DNA of 32,489 bases from assembly GCA_934358495.1 (NCBI GenBank), contig CAKRKO010000021.1:1-32489 (forward strand), in the 5' to 3' direction. The notes beneath the pieces are model-generated. The model was not told the origin of the DNA and searched no databases. It worked only from the letters and a program-made list of their open reading frames with translations. A program made the position numbers and the translations under genes. The stretch is from an uncultured Eubacterium sp. GTDB lineage: Bacteria; Bacillota; Clostridia; Lachnospirales; Lachnospiraceae. Shown one piece after another: positions 16,057 through 23,755 of the stretch (positions are counted from its first letter, which is position 1; every line of letters begins with the position of its first letter).

Positions 16057-19000
16057 TTATCTTTTCAGCACCTCCTTGCATTTGTTCTTGTATAAGATCC
16101 ATGCGGCTACTCCCATGAGAAGCATTCCACCGATCATATACAAGTAAATTCCAGTGCCTCCGGTGTGAGGCAGTTCATAAAGCAAATCATTTGCCACTGT
16201 AATGACATATGTATTATTTGTTGTTGTAACCTTTATATTTGAATTTTCTGAAACGGTAATACCTTCATCATTTACTGTTACAGTGATAGGATTTGCCAAC
16301 TTGGTATAACCTGATGGTGCTTTCGCCTCAGTCAGTGTATAAGTACCATAAGCAATATCACCTTCCAAGACCAGACCATTTTCATCTGAAATGTATGTCC
16401 CATTTGTATTTGTGCCAATCTTTACTACATTTCCCTTACTGTCTGCCAAGGTAAATTCTGCACCTTCCAGATAAATATCCGGTGTACCTTCTGCATGTCT
16501 CGTTTTCAGAATTTTAATTTTCTGAGCACTCTTGGTATTTGTAATAGTATACTGATTACCGGATCTATTATAAGTTACTGTGTATGTCGTTCCGCTGATG
16601 GTTGTTGTTTCATCTGATTCGATCATGCTGTACTTATGACCCTTATAATCAATTGTCCCGTTTGTGTCATCCAGCTTCAGCTCACGAACACCGCCATAGT
16701 TATCTGCTTCTTCTACAGTGAAAGAACCGCTGTAATTATTTCCAGGTAACAATTCAAGAATGCGTCCTGAAACCGGATTTCTAGTTTTATCAACTAACTG
16801 TACTAAAATGGTTTTCTTTGGATCACTTCCCACCCAATTTTTTTTGACTGTAATCTGTTCAACTTGAGTAACTGGTTTCCTATAATTTTCTGTAACATTG
16901 CTGCCTTTCCACTTATAAGAAATCGTTGCTGCGCTGTTTGAATAGAAACCTGCCTTTTCTGATGATGTTCCAGTTTCAACTGCAGAATAACCATCTGAAG
17001 ATGCATCTGTGTATTTATCACCTTTATTAGGATAAGCTGTCTTTTGATATTCATCAAATGCAGTCTGGTTTGGCACAACATTTGTAATAGACAGATAATA
17101 ATAGTAATCTTTTTTGAAAGTATAATCATTTTCAAATATTAGTGTTGCAGTTTTACTATCTTTATCATAACTTACCGTAGCAATTTTAGTAGTACCTTCG
17201 TAAACATCACTGGCTGCTAAAGAACCATCTGTTAATGTAAATTCACGTCCATTGCCTGACACATTTGTGTAACCATCTGCGTTTTTCTGTGCAATATTTA
17301 CTTTGATTTTTGTATTAGCTGTTGTATCAACATACTGGCTTAATGTATCAGTAATTGTAACATTCGAGCATGCCAGAGTTAAGATGTCACCTGCAATACT
17401 TGTAAATTCTCCTGTAAGATCGGAAGGATCTGAATAATTAATCGCTCTTTTGGTACTCGCTGTAGTTGCGTTTTTTACTTGCTCCAAAATATTTAATCCT
17501 GAGATTGTTTGAAAGATATCATAATACCAATAATATCGATTGTAGTACCAATTTCCATAATATTCAGATTGTACTTTTTGACCTTTCTCCGAACAGTTTT
17601 CTCTATGGTTCCAATATTTCATATCATCATGTGTATAAATATTAATAGAGTTTGAAAGTCCGATTCCAACCGCATAAAATCTCTCACAGTTAATCTTACC
17701 AGCAGATTCTACTGCAGCTTCCAGTGTATTTTTACTTGTGCCACTTCCTAATCCAGATGGTTTTGTTCCATAGTAGGTCGGTTCTCCATCTGTCAGGAAA
17801 ATGACAATTTTCTTTGCATTTTCTCTACTACTGCTATTTATTGCGGTGGCAGCTTGGGATAACCCTTGGTCATAATTTGTTCCGCCATCTGCGGACAATT
17901 TTTCTGCTTCTTTCTTCAGGTTTGTTCCATTAACCCACTCATCTGTTTTTATTTTAGCTGATGAACTAAAGGTGACTAATTTATATTTTGTATCTACTGT
18001 TTCATTTTTTGCATCGAAAGCATCTACCAAAGCGTTAATTGCATTTGTTGTATTTGTTAAATTACTTCCTTTCATACTACCTGAAGTATCAACCACCAAC
18101 ACAATATCAACAAAAGCTTTCTTTACATCGGAACCAATTGTTCCGGAAGCATTCAGTGTAATATCATATGTACCATCGGTATTACGTTTGATGTACTTTT
18201 CATGAAACATCTTGCTTTCAACAGTTTCACCGGAACCGCCATTCTGAGAATAGTTATTTTTAAATTCTACGCTCCTGGAATTTCCAACTGCAATGTTCAT
18301 ATTTGTAGAAGTAATTCCGCTTCCGGCTACCGTACTGTCTACGAATATAGATGTATTTCTAGTATATCCCGATACATCTAATCTACCTGTTTCTTCGACC
18401 TTGATGTTACCACATTTATCCTGTGGAATATTTACAATCGTACTTCCTCTGTAAACACCATTTTCATATGTCCAGGTCATATCATTATATGATAAAGTGC
18501 TTACATTTCCTACTTCAAATGAAAGCTTCTTAGCCAATGTCTCTGCATCTGCAGCACTCAAACCGGTAATGGTTTTGGTTACAGTAACATTTGCGGTACC
18601 TGCTACTGGTGTCAATCTGTCTCGTGTAAATTTTACATTATCAATAAAGTTTCCGACTGTAGCATCATTGGATGCTGTACTACCTGCAACGAAGAAGAAA
18701 CGTGTAGAATACTGATTACTTGCTACCGTATAAGTTCCCTGATGAGTTGTCCAAGAACGATCTCCGTCTGTATAGGTAGCAACCATTGCTCCCGGATAGT
18801 TTTCCTTATGATTGACAACGTCTAACACCTGAGCCTGGGTCGTAATATTTTTAGCCAGTTCACTGGACATTGCAACAACATACATTGTATCATATTCTAC
18901 CTCAGAGTTATCATTTCCTTTCGATCCTCGTGCTCTATGTGCCACCTGATAATTTAAAACTTCTCCAGGTGTCGTAAGGACATCCTGATATAATGCTCCG

Positions 19001-20337
19001 GCAGCTGCACAGTTAAGTTCTGCAAACTGATTTCCATCTGCTGCTATCTCATCTCCATGCCAATTATATCGCTCTCCGTCATCCTGACGTTTTAATGATG
19101 GTCCTAATGTCGTAACAATTTCGATATCCGCGCCTTCCGGATCAGACCATCTGGTATCTGCAGCATGTGTACCTGTTGTCTGCCAAACACCGTCTAATGT
19201 TTTATAATTTTTATTTGAAAACTGCCAGTTGTTTGTATTCTGATGATAATCCGTAACACTTGGTGTCTCAAAACTTCCATTCTGTACTTCATAGTATCCG
19301 GTCACATTATATACAGAACTTGTTGCAAGAACTGTCGCATCATCGTTTGGTAATCCATACTCGTTCAGATCGCTTTTACTATAAGCTTCTACTGTATAAG
19401 TTACTGAATTATTTCCATTATATCCGAGTGCGCCACCATTCAATGCTATGTAAAGTTCTTTACCGTCTGAACTGATATCTTTTCCAAGATTTGTTCCTGT
19501 TGTACTGGAATACTGTGTTGGAATCTGTCTTTCCGCTGTTGCTCCATTAACACTTCTGTACCATACATATCCAACATCTGCCGTTGTATCACTGTAATTA
19601 GCTGTCAGTTTTCCATAATTTTCTGTAATACTTACGGTTTTTTCTACATTTGCTACTGCCGGCACATTATCATTTTTCTGAGTAGTTGTTTCATCCTCTA
19701 CCATTGCTCCTGTGGTTACAGGATCAGCAGCAAATTTTTCTTCGGTATTTTCATTTTCCTCTTCTGCTTCAGTTACATCGAAAATACCATATACAACTGT
19801 CTCCGTACCGAATGGCTGTGCTGTAAACTGTAATCCACCGTTTTCATCTGTGTCCGCATCCATCAGAGTCGGTGTATTCTGTCTGTCATCTGCGAAAGCC
19901 ATTACATTCTCTGTATCAATACTTGTTCCTGACACATGGAATGTGATTGGCTGCTGAGGTATCTGCTTTTCACCATTTACATAAAATGTAACGTCGCACA
20001 TTACATAATTATTGATTGCATATCCGGTCGCGCCCTCAGTTTCCATCTGCTGCTGTACACGGTTCAGCACGCCGGCTTCTCCGGAATCCGGTTCTACTTC
20101 CATCTGTATATTGGCATCTGAGGAATTTGCAAAGAATGCACCTTCCGGAACATCGGCTGTCAGTGTGCCGATCTGCTCACCGTTTGCATTTTTGATCACT
20201 CTTTCCAGACTTGTCGCCGAACATGCCACGGACTGAAGTCCGACATTTTCATTTGCGAAGGCTGCTATTCCTGTACTCAACACCAGCACCATGCAAAGTA
20301 CCAATGCTAATATCCGTTTTTTCTTTGTATGTTTCAT
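16057..20337 (-). CDS. Giant pilus tip adhesin with VWA domain, LPHTG-anchored
   Basis: This 1426-aa secreted adhesin has a Sec signal (about 1-28). An N-terminal region is followed by a jellyroll-like domain from GSFETP (about 354) to about 620, with GNQFAELN and ALYQDVLTTPG. A beta repeat spans about 625-735. A von Willebrand A domain starts near 745 with the MIDAS motif DTSGSMKGS (about 750) and has a later FLTDGEP. Two Cna_B-type domains (about 1145-1380) include LEGAEFTLADS and GTYTLTEAKAPSGY. The sorting signal ELPHTGG (about 1389), membrane segment and basic tail end the chain. Comparable VWA pilins (such as streptococcal RrgA-type) cap the fibre and bind host ligands. Its ATG overlaps the stop of the 68-aa gene as ATGA. 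Confidence 0.93.
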   Translation of the reverse strand: MKHTKKKRILALVLCMVLVLSTGIAAFANENVGLQSVACSATSLERVIKNANGEQIGTLTADVPEGAFFANSSDANIQMEVEPDSGEAGVLNRVQQQMETEGATGYAINNYVMCDVTFYVNGEKQIPQQPITFHVSGTSIDTENVMAFADDRQNTPTLMDADTDENGGLQFTAQPFGTETVVYGIFDVTEAEEENENTEEKFAADPVTTGAMVEDETTTQKNDNVPAVANVEKTVSITENYGKLTANYSDTTADVGYVWYRSVNGATAERQIPTQYSSTTGTNLGKDISSDGKELYIALNGGALGYNGNNSVTYTVEAYSKSDLNEYGLPNDDATVLATSSVYNVTGYYEVQNGSFETPSVTDYHQNTNNWQFSNKNYKTLDGVWQTTGTHAADTRWSDPEGADIEIVTTLGPSLKRQDDGERYNWHGDEIAADGNQFAELNCAAAGALYQDVLTTPGEVLNYQVAHRARGSKGNDNSEVEYDTMYVVAMSSELAKNITTQAQVLDVVNHKENYPGAMVATYTDGDRSWTTHQGTYTVASNQYSTRFFFVAGSTASNDATVGNFIDNVKFTRDRLTPVAGTANVTVTKTITGLSAADAETLAKKLSFEVGNVSTLSYNDMTWTYENGVYRGSTIVNIPQDKCGNIKVEETGRLDVSGYTRNTSIFVDSTVAGSGITSTNMNIAVGNSRSVEFKNNYSQNGGSGETVESKMFHEKYIKRNTDGTYDITLNASGTIGSDVKKAFVDIVLVVDTSGSMKGSNLTNTTNAINALVDAFDAKNETVDTKYKLVTFSSSAKIKTDEWVNGTNLKKEAEKLSADGGTNYDQGLSQAATAINSSSRENAKKIVIFLTDGEPTYYGTKPSGLGSGTSKNTLEAAVESAGKINCERFYAVGIGLSNSINIYTHDDMKYWNHRENCSEKGQKVQSEYYGNWYYNRYYWYYDIFQTISGLNILEQVKNATTASTKRAINYSDPSDLTGEFTSIAGDILTLACSNVTITDTLSQYVDTTANTKIKVNIAQKNADGYTNVSGNGREFTLTDGSLAASDVYEGTTKIATVSYDKDSKTATLIFENDYTFKKDYYYYLSITNVVPNQTAFDEYQKTAYPNKGDKYTDASSDGYSAVETGTSSEKAGFYSNSAATISYKWKGSNVTENYRKPVTQVEQITVKKNWVGSDPKKTILVQLVDKTRNPVSGRILELLPGNNYSGSFTVEEADNYGGVRELKLDDTNGTIDYKGHKYSMIESDETTTISGTTYTVTYNRSGNQYTITNTKSAQKIKILKTRHAEGTPDIYLEGAEFTLADSKGNVVKIGTNTNGTYISDENGLVLEGDIAYGTYTLTEAKAPSGYTKLANPITVTVNDEGITVSENSNIKVTTTNNTYVITVANDLLYELPHTGGTGIYLYMIGGMLLMGVAAWILYKNKCKEVLKR

Positions 20338-20540
20338 GGCGTCCTCCTTTTATCATTATCGCTGTCTTGATTATTTTTCTTTTCCAATGCTCCGTCTATC
20401 AGCTTTAGCAGCTCCAGCGCACTGCGAAAGTACTGCTCGCGCTGCTCATCGACCCAGGTAACACTGCCCTGCCAGGTCGCATTTTGCTTATTCATGACTT
20501 TTACTATGAATGTCTCTGTCTTTTTCTGTCTATCACTCAT
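20334..20540 (-). CDS. 68-aa protein of unknown function, coupled to the tip adhesin
   Basis: I do not recognise a function. The product starts MSDRQKKTETFIVKVMNKQN, continues with ATWQGSVTWVDEQREQYFRS and LELLKLIDGALEKKN, and ends in a charged tail. There is no signal peptide or membrane segment, so it should be cytoplasmic. The pattern (a beta hairpin with WQG and TW, then a helix with FRSALELLKLID) looks like that of small hypothetical proteins I associate with related clostridia; this is recalled, not checked. AAAGGT lies before the ATG. Its stop overlaps the adhesin ATG in an ATGA junction, and its last codons hold the adhesin ribosome binding site (AAGGAGG). It is the first gene of the pilus operon. 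Confidence 0.75.
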   Translation of the reverse strand: MSDRQKKTETFIVKVMNKQNATWQGSVTWVDEQREQYFRSALELLKLIDGALEKKNNQDSDNDKRRTP

Positions 20541-20568
20541 GCCAGTACCTTTTTATCTTTCTCTCTAT

Positions 20569-20604
20569 TCTGTAGTGTTCTGTTTTTTTCTGTCGTTTTC
20601 TGTC
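20569..20604. repeat. Four TTCTGT repeats at exactly 10-bp spacing
   Basis: TTCTGT occurs at 20569, 20579, 20589 and 20599, each followed by four variable bases. On the transcribed strand these are ACAGAA units. They lie just downstream of the predicted pilus transcription start. The helical pitch spacing suits a row of protein binding sites, and the tandem layout could also change copy number. Confidence 0.7.
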
Positions 20605-20621
20605 ATTAATTTTATAAAAGT

Positions 20622-20627
20622 ATTATA
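20622..20627 (-). promoter_or_regulatory. Probable -10 box of the pilus operon
   Basis: A perfect TATAAT lies about 82 nt before the 68-aa gene. No good -35 box is present at 16-18 nt, so the promoter may need an activator. Short repeats lie on both sides of it. Confidence 0.5.
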
Positions 20628-20700
20628 CAGTACAGACCATTACAAAAAACATTACTTTTCATACAAAAAATATTAATTCTTTTGTGCTTTTTTATTTTTG

Positions 20701-20726
20701 TTGTAATTTTTGTAATGGATTGTAAT
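20701..20726. repeat. Three TTGTAAT repeats upstream of the pilus promoter
   Basis: TTGTAAT is found at 20701-20707, 20710-20716 and 20720-20726 (spacing 9 and 10 bp). On the minus strand it reads ATTACAA. The set lies about 75-100 bp upstream of the -10 box, a normal place for activator binding. Confidence 0.55.
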
Positions 20727-20739
20727 TCTTTATGATTTT

Positions 20740-20960
20740 ATGGTTAGACATGATTTTTCGATCGTATTTTATACACGTTTTTCCGGATTTCAGGGGGATG
20801 GAATTTTTTTGGACTTCTTTGGAGATGGGTTTTGGGGGGACAGAAAAGGCAGAGCTCCGATGGGTGTGTTGGAGATCCGCCTTGTGATTATATACTATTT
20901 TTTCATTAAATTGGTACTTCCTGTACAATTATTACGATACTTCACAACTTGATCACTTTT
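20740..20960. other. Intergenic stretch with no recognised gene
   Basis: This part of the 617-bp gap upstream of the pilus operon has several G tracts on the plus strand (about 20790-20840). It then has AT-rich DNA that weakly resembles the stretch before the second 184-bp repeat copy. Short open frames exist on both strands but have no ribosome binding site or recognisable product. Confidence 0.5.
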
Positions 20961-21145
20961 TGGTCTTATGAAAATTGCATAGTTTTCTTATGATTTTTTA
21001 TGAATGATTGTGAACACTTATGCACGCACATTTGCTATTATAATAACTGTAAAAACCCCCAATACATTATAAGTTTTTTACTACCCCCATAGTAAAAAAA
21101 TACCTTCTCCTTAAAAAGACAGCCGTTCGGATTTGGCTGTCTTTT
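20961..21145. repeat. Direct repeat, copy A (about 184 bp)
   Basis: It is nearly identical to 22561-22744, with one substitution and one A-run length difference by eye. It contains a terminator and a 10-bp A/T stem with a six-base G/C-rich loop (about 21075-21102). Weaker similarity extends about 50 bp to the left in both copies. The two copies flank the Rpn-family gene. Confidence 0.9.
21113..21145 (-). terminator. Bidirectional terminator after the Rpn-family gene
   Basis: AGACAGCC pairs with GGCTGTCT, with T runs on both strands. It lies 13 nt after the stop codon of the Rpn-family gene, inside repeat copy A. Confidence 0.85.
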
Positions 21146-21157
21146 ATTTTTTGTCTT

Positions 21158-22237
21158 TTACAGGTCGAATTCCTTATATAGTTTCTGTCGGTATGTTGTA
21201 TCCTGGACAGCTTTGATGATATCCTTCGTGCGGTCCAGACGAACTAGTAATTCACTTAATTTTCCCATTCGTGTTTCACCTTCTGCTCGTCCTTCTGCTC
21301 GTCCTTCTGCTCGTCCTTCTGTTTCTCCTTTTTCCCAGCCTTCGCGTTCTGCCTGTTTTCTAATTTCTGCTGCAAAGCTATACATAGTCTGTATCTCCTC
21401 CTTCCATTCTTCCGATAATTCTAATTCGTATTCTTTTTCCATGACTTCGATTTTTTCACGATAATCCAAACGGTTTGACAGTAATACTCCAAGAAATCGA
21501 TGCAAATCATAGGTTTCGTCGTACTCTGGTAATTCATCACTCAGTCCTATAATTACCGCATTAAGTAAATTCAGGTTTCCCCTCCAGTTTTTAGAACCGA
21601 TGACTTTCTTATCAGATAAATGAAGATAATTTAGCGTATTCTCTTTTTCTCCCAGACAAAGCCAAATAGAGTAAGCGTCTTTCATATCGTTATAATTAGA
21701 ATAAGTAAAATCCCGTTGTTTCTCCGATGAAATCATTCTGACAATATAAAATATAACTCGGTTTAAAATATGATATTTTGTAGGTTCGTCTTTCTGTATT
21801 TCTACATTAATAATTATCTTGGATATTCCATTTTTTGTTCTTACATAGAAGATAATGTCAAAAATATTTATCCCTTCATTTAATTCCTGGTAAATGGTAT
21901 TCAATCCTACAATACGGGTTCCCACACTCGGAACAACCTCTACATTTGATTGATCTAAATCACCTGATAAAAATATTTCTTCTGCTACATCACCTGCTTT
22001 CTCTTGTATTTCAGCACTGATATTTGTAAGTCCCGGATCTAACGGCACATCACTGATCCGCACATCTCCCTCGATGTACCGAACTACATCCTGTGGTTTC
22101 ATCCCTCGGAACTCATCCACGACTTTCACCAGAATATATGCCAACACAATCTTTTCACTCAACAAACGTTTGGCATATGCATCATACCTTGCTTCATTTC
22201 CTGCTGCTTTCATTGATTTTTTCAGTTCTGCATTCAA
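21158..22237 (-). CDS. Rpn-family PD-(D/E)XK nuclease / putative transposase
   Basis: This 359-aa protein has the nuclease core near FDIIFYV (Asp) and IINVEIQK (ExQ/K pattern), typical of Rpn recombination-promoting nucleases. The C-terminal part is helical and charged. It contains repeated EGRA units (about 305-320), encoded by a 12-bp repeat with three perfect copies at 21279-21314. The probable start is TTG at 22237, with AAGGGGG 7 nt upstream; an ATG at 22213 is an alternative. The gene is enclosed by two 184-bp direct repeats and lies between yitT and the pilus operon. Rpn proteins were described as endonucleases that raise RecA-independent recombination; transposition itself is not shown for this one. 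Confidence 0.85.
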   Translation of the reverse strand: MNAELKKSMKAAGNEARYDAYAKRLLSEKIVLAYILVKVVDEFRGMKPQDVVRYIEGDVRISDVPLDPGLTNISAEIQEKAGDVAEEIFLSGDLDQSNVEVVPSVGTRIVGLNTIYQELNEGINIFDIIFYVRTKNGISKIIINVEIQKDEPTKYHILNRVIFYIVRMISSEKQRDFTYSNYNDMKDAYSIWLCLGEKENTLNYLHLSDKKVIGSKNWRGNLNLLNAVIIGLSDELPEYDETYDLHRFLGVLLSNRLDYREKIEVMEKEYELELSEEWKEEIQTMYSFAAEIRKQAEREGWEKGETEGRAEGRAEGRAEGETRMGKLSELLVRLDRTKDIIKAVQDTTYRQKLYKEFDL

Positions 22238-22442
22238 TCACATTCCCCCTTCTTTTTTATGCAGAACATGACAAAAATGGATTTTTCTGCTCATCACCTA
22301 TAAAAGTGAAAACCATCACGTATCTGATGTACATTTTCCTTTCCTGTCTGCTCTTTGTCTGTCTTCTTCCTTTTGAAAATGCTCGAAATCTGAGCTTCCG
22401 AAATTCAGAAACCTGCTAATTGGTATATATAAGAACTTTTTT

Positions 22443-22467
22443 GCAATTACATAGAAATAGTAATTGC
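22443..22467. promoter_or_regulatory. Inverted repeat upstream of the Rpn-family gene
   Basis: GCAATTAC and GTAATTGC form a perfect 8-bp inverted repeat with a 9-nt spacer. No U run follows on the minus strand. It may be an operator or leader hairpin. The rest of the 22238-22560 gap shows only a second weak stem (GCAGAA/TTCTGC at about 22260-22290). Confidence 0.4.
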
Positions 22468-22560
22468 GTGACTTTAGAATAGCATAACTATATCTTGTTT
22501 GCAATACTTTTTGGTCCTTCCTGTGCAATTAGAACAAGGCTTTTGAAACTGATTACTTTC

Positions 22561-22744
22561 TGGTCTTATAAAAATTGCATAGTTTTCTTATGATTTTTTA
22601 TGAATGATTGTGAACACTTATGCACGCACATTTGCTATTATAATAACTGTAAAAACCCCCAATACATTATAAGTTTTTTACTACCCCCATAGTAAAAAAT
22701 ACCTTCTCCTTAAAAAGACAGCCGTTCGGATTTGGCTGTCTTTT
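22561..22744. repeat. Direct repeat, copy B (about 184 bp)
   Basis: It is nearly identical to 20961-21145 in the same orientation. It starts at TGGTCTTAT and ends in the terminator that follows yitT. Recombination between the copies would remove about 1.6 kb, including the whole Rpn-family gene. Confidence 0.9.
22712..22744 (-). terminator. Bidirectional terminator after yitT
   Basis: It has the same AGACAGCC/GGCTGTCT stem with flanking T runs as at 21113-21145. It lies directly after the stop codon of the YitT-family gene. Confidence 0.85.
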
Positions 22745-22746
22745 TT

Positions 22747-23601
22747 TTATTCTGTCGCAGTTTTCTTAATATGCTTTCCTATGATTTCAGACACATCACT
22801 GACCGTAATAAATGCAGATGTATCCACTTCTTTGATCAGGCGCTTCAGCTCATAAATTTCCAGACGGTTCAATACGCAGTACAATACAACTTTTTTCCCA
22901 CTGATCAAGCCTTCGCCCTCCAGCATCGTCACGGTTCTTCCGAGCTTCTGATAAATCTGATCCGCAATCTCTTTTCCCTCATCGGTAATGATCATGGCAG
23001 CTTTCGCCTGCTCCAGACCGGTCTCTACCTTATCAATGATCTTTGATGTAATAAAATAAGTAAGAAGACTGTACATTGCGCGGTCAAATCCAAAAAGCAG
23101 CGCCGCTACAATATAAATAATAACGTTAAAAATCAAAACAGTCTGTCCCACCGGGAGCTTGAATTTGCGGTTCAGCAAAATTGCCACTGTTTCCGTTCCA
23201 TCCAGGCATCCGCCAAAGCGAATGACCAGACCGACACCGGCTCCAAGGATCACACCACCAAAACATACCGCCAGCAGATACTGATCCGTTGCATTCACCC
23301 ATGGCGCAAATACTTCCAGAAATATAGAAAACATCGCCATAGCGTAACCGGATTTTACAATAAATGTCACACCAAGTTTTTTGGAACCGATTAGAAGAAA
23401 CGGAATGTTCAGAACGATGGTCAGAATACTTAACGGAATGTGGGTCAGATTATTTACCATGATGCCGATACCAATGACACCGCCATCCAGGATCGTGCAG
23501 GGCACCAAAAATTCTTCAATGGCAAAGGCTGCGATGGCTGATCCCACGGTCAACATCAGAAAGTCTAACAACAGTTGCATTTTCGGGTTCAATTCTCTCA
23601 T
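22747..23601 (-). CDS. YitT-family membrane protein (DUF2179)
   Basis: This 284-aa protein has an N-terminal half with about five to six membrane segments and the family motifs FLVPCTILDGGVIGIG and FGGCLDGTETVAILLN. A cytoplasmic C-terminal domain follows (about 205-284, DUF2179), with GRTVTMLEGEGLISGKK and LNRLEIYELKRLIKEVD. The length is normal for the family. Its biochemical role is not established; transport has been suggested by fold. The ATG at 23601 follows AAGGAGG at 7 nt. A strong terminator hairpin ends right at that ribosome binding site, so expression may depend on readthrough. Confidence 0.92.
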   Translation of the reverse strand: MRELNPKMQLLLDFLMLTVGSAIAAFAIEEFLVPCTILDGGVIGIGIMVNNLTHIPLSILTIVLNIPFLLIGSKKLGVTFIVKSGYAMAMFSIFLEVFAPWVNATDQYLLAVCFGGVILGAGVGLVIRFGGCLDGTETVAILLNRKFKLPVGQTVLIFNVIIYIVAALLFGFDRAMYSLLTYFITSKIIDKVETGLEQAKAAMIITDEGKEIADQIYQKLGRTVTMLEGEGLISGKKVVLYCVLNRLEIYELKRLIKEVDTSAFITVSDVSEIIGKHIKKTATE

Positions 23602-23615
23602 TCAGATTCCTCCTT

Positions 23616-23660
23616 AAAAAAATGGCAAGAGAAATAAGCACCTTTGCTTTTTCTCCTGCC
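23616..23660 (-). terminator. Terminator abutting the yitT ribosome binding site
   Basis: On the minus strand GGCAGGAGAAA pairs with TTTCTCTTGCC, with AAGCA/TGCTT inside. It is followed by seven T residues that run directly into AAGGAGG. It can end clpX transcripts, and it may act as an attenuator for yitT. Confidence 0.75.
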
Positions 23661-23750
23661 TCGTTTAGATGTGCAGTGATTCCGAGAAGAATATATCAGC
23701 TTTCGCTGACCAGAATCACGCACCAAGTCTCACGTGCGTTCGACTTGAAT
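23661..23750 (-). ncRNA. Candidate structured leader between clpX and yitT
   Basis: GTGATTC pairs with GAATCAC, enclosing TCAGC-GAAA-GCTGA. An upstream ACGCAC/GTGCGT hairpin uses bases that the larger stem could also use (GTGC...GCAC). Mutually exclusive pairings followed by a terminator are the layout of a cis-acting switch. I do not match it to a known riboswitch class. Confidence 0.35.
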
Positions 23751-23755
23751 TTTTT

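Noticed and set aside
20569..20604. CRISPR-like array
   Set aside because: Six-base units with four-base gaps are far too short for a CRISPR array.
20740..20952. 70-codon plus-strand frame upstream of the pilus operon
   Set aside because: No ribosome binding site or recognisable domain, and it overlaps DNA that looks intergenic.
21279..21326. Short tandem array that might suggest a CRISPR or satellite
   Set aside because: The 12-bp units lie in frame inside the Rpn-family gene and encode EGRA repeats; there are no spacers.
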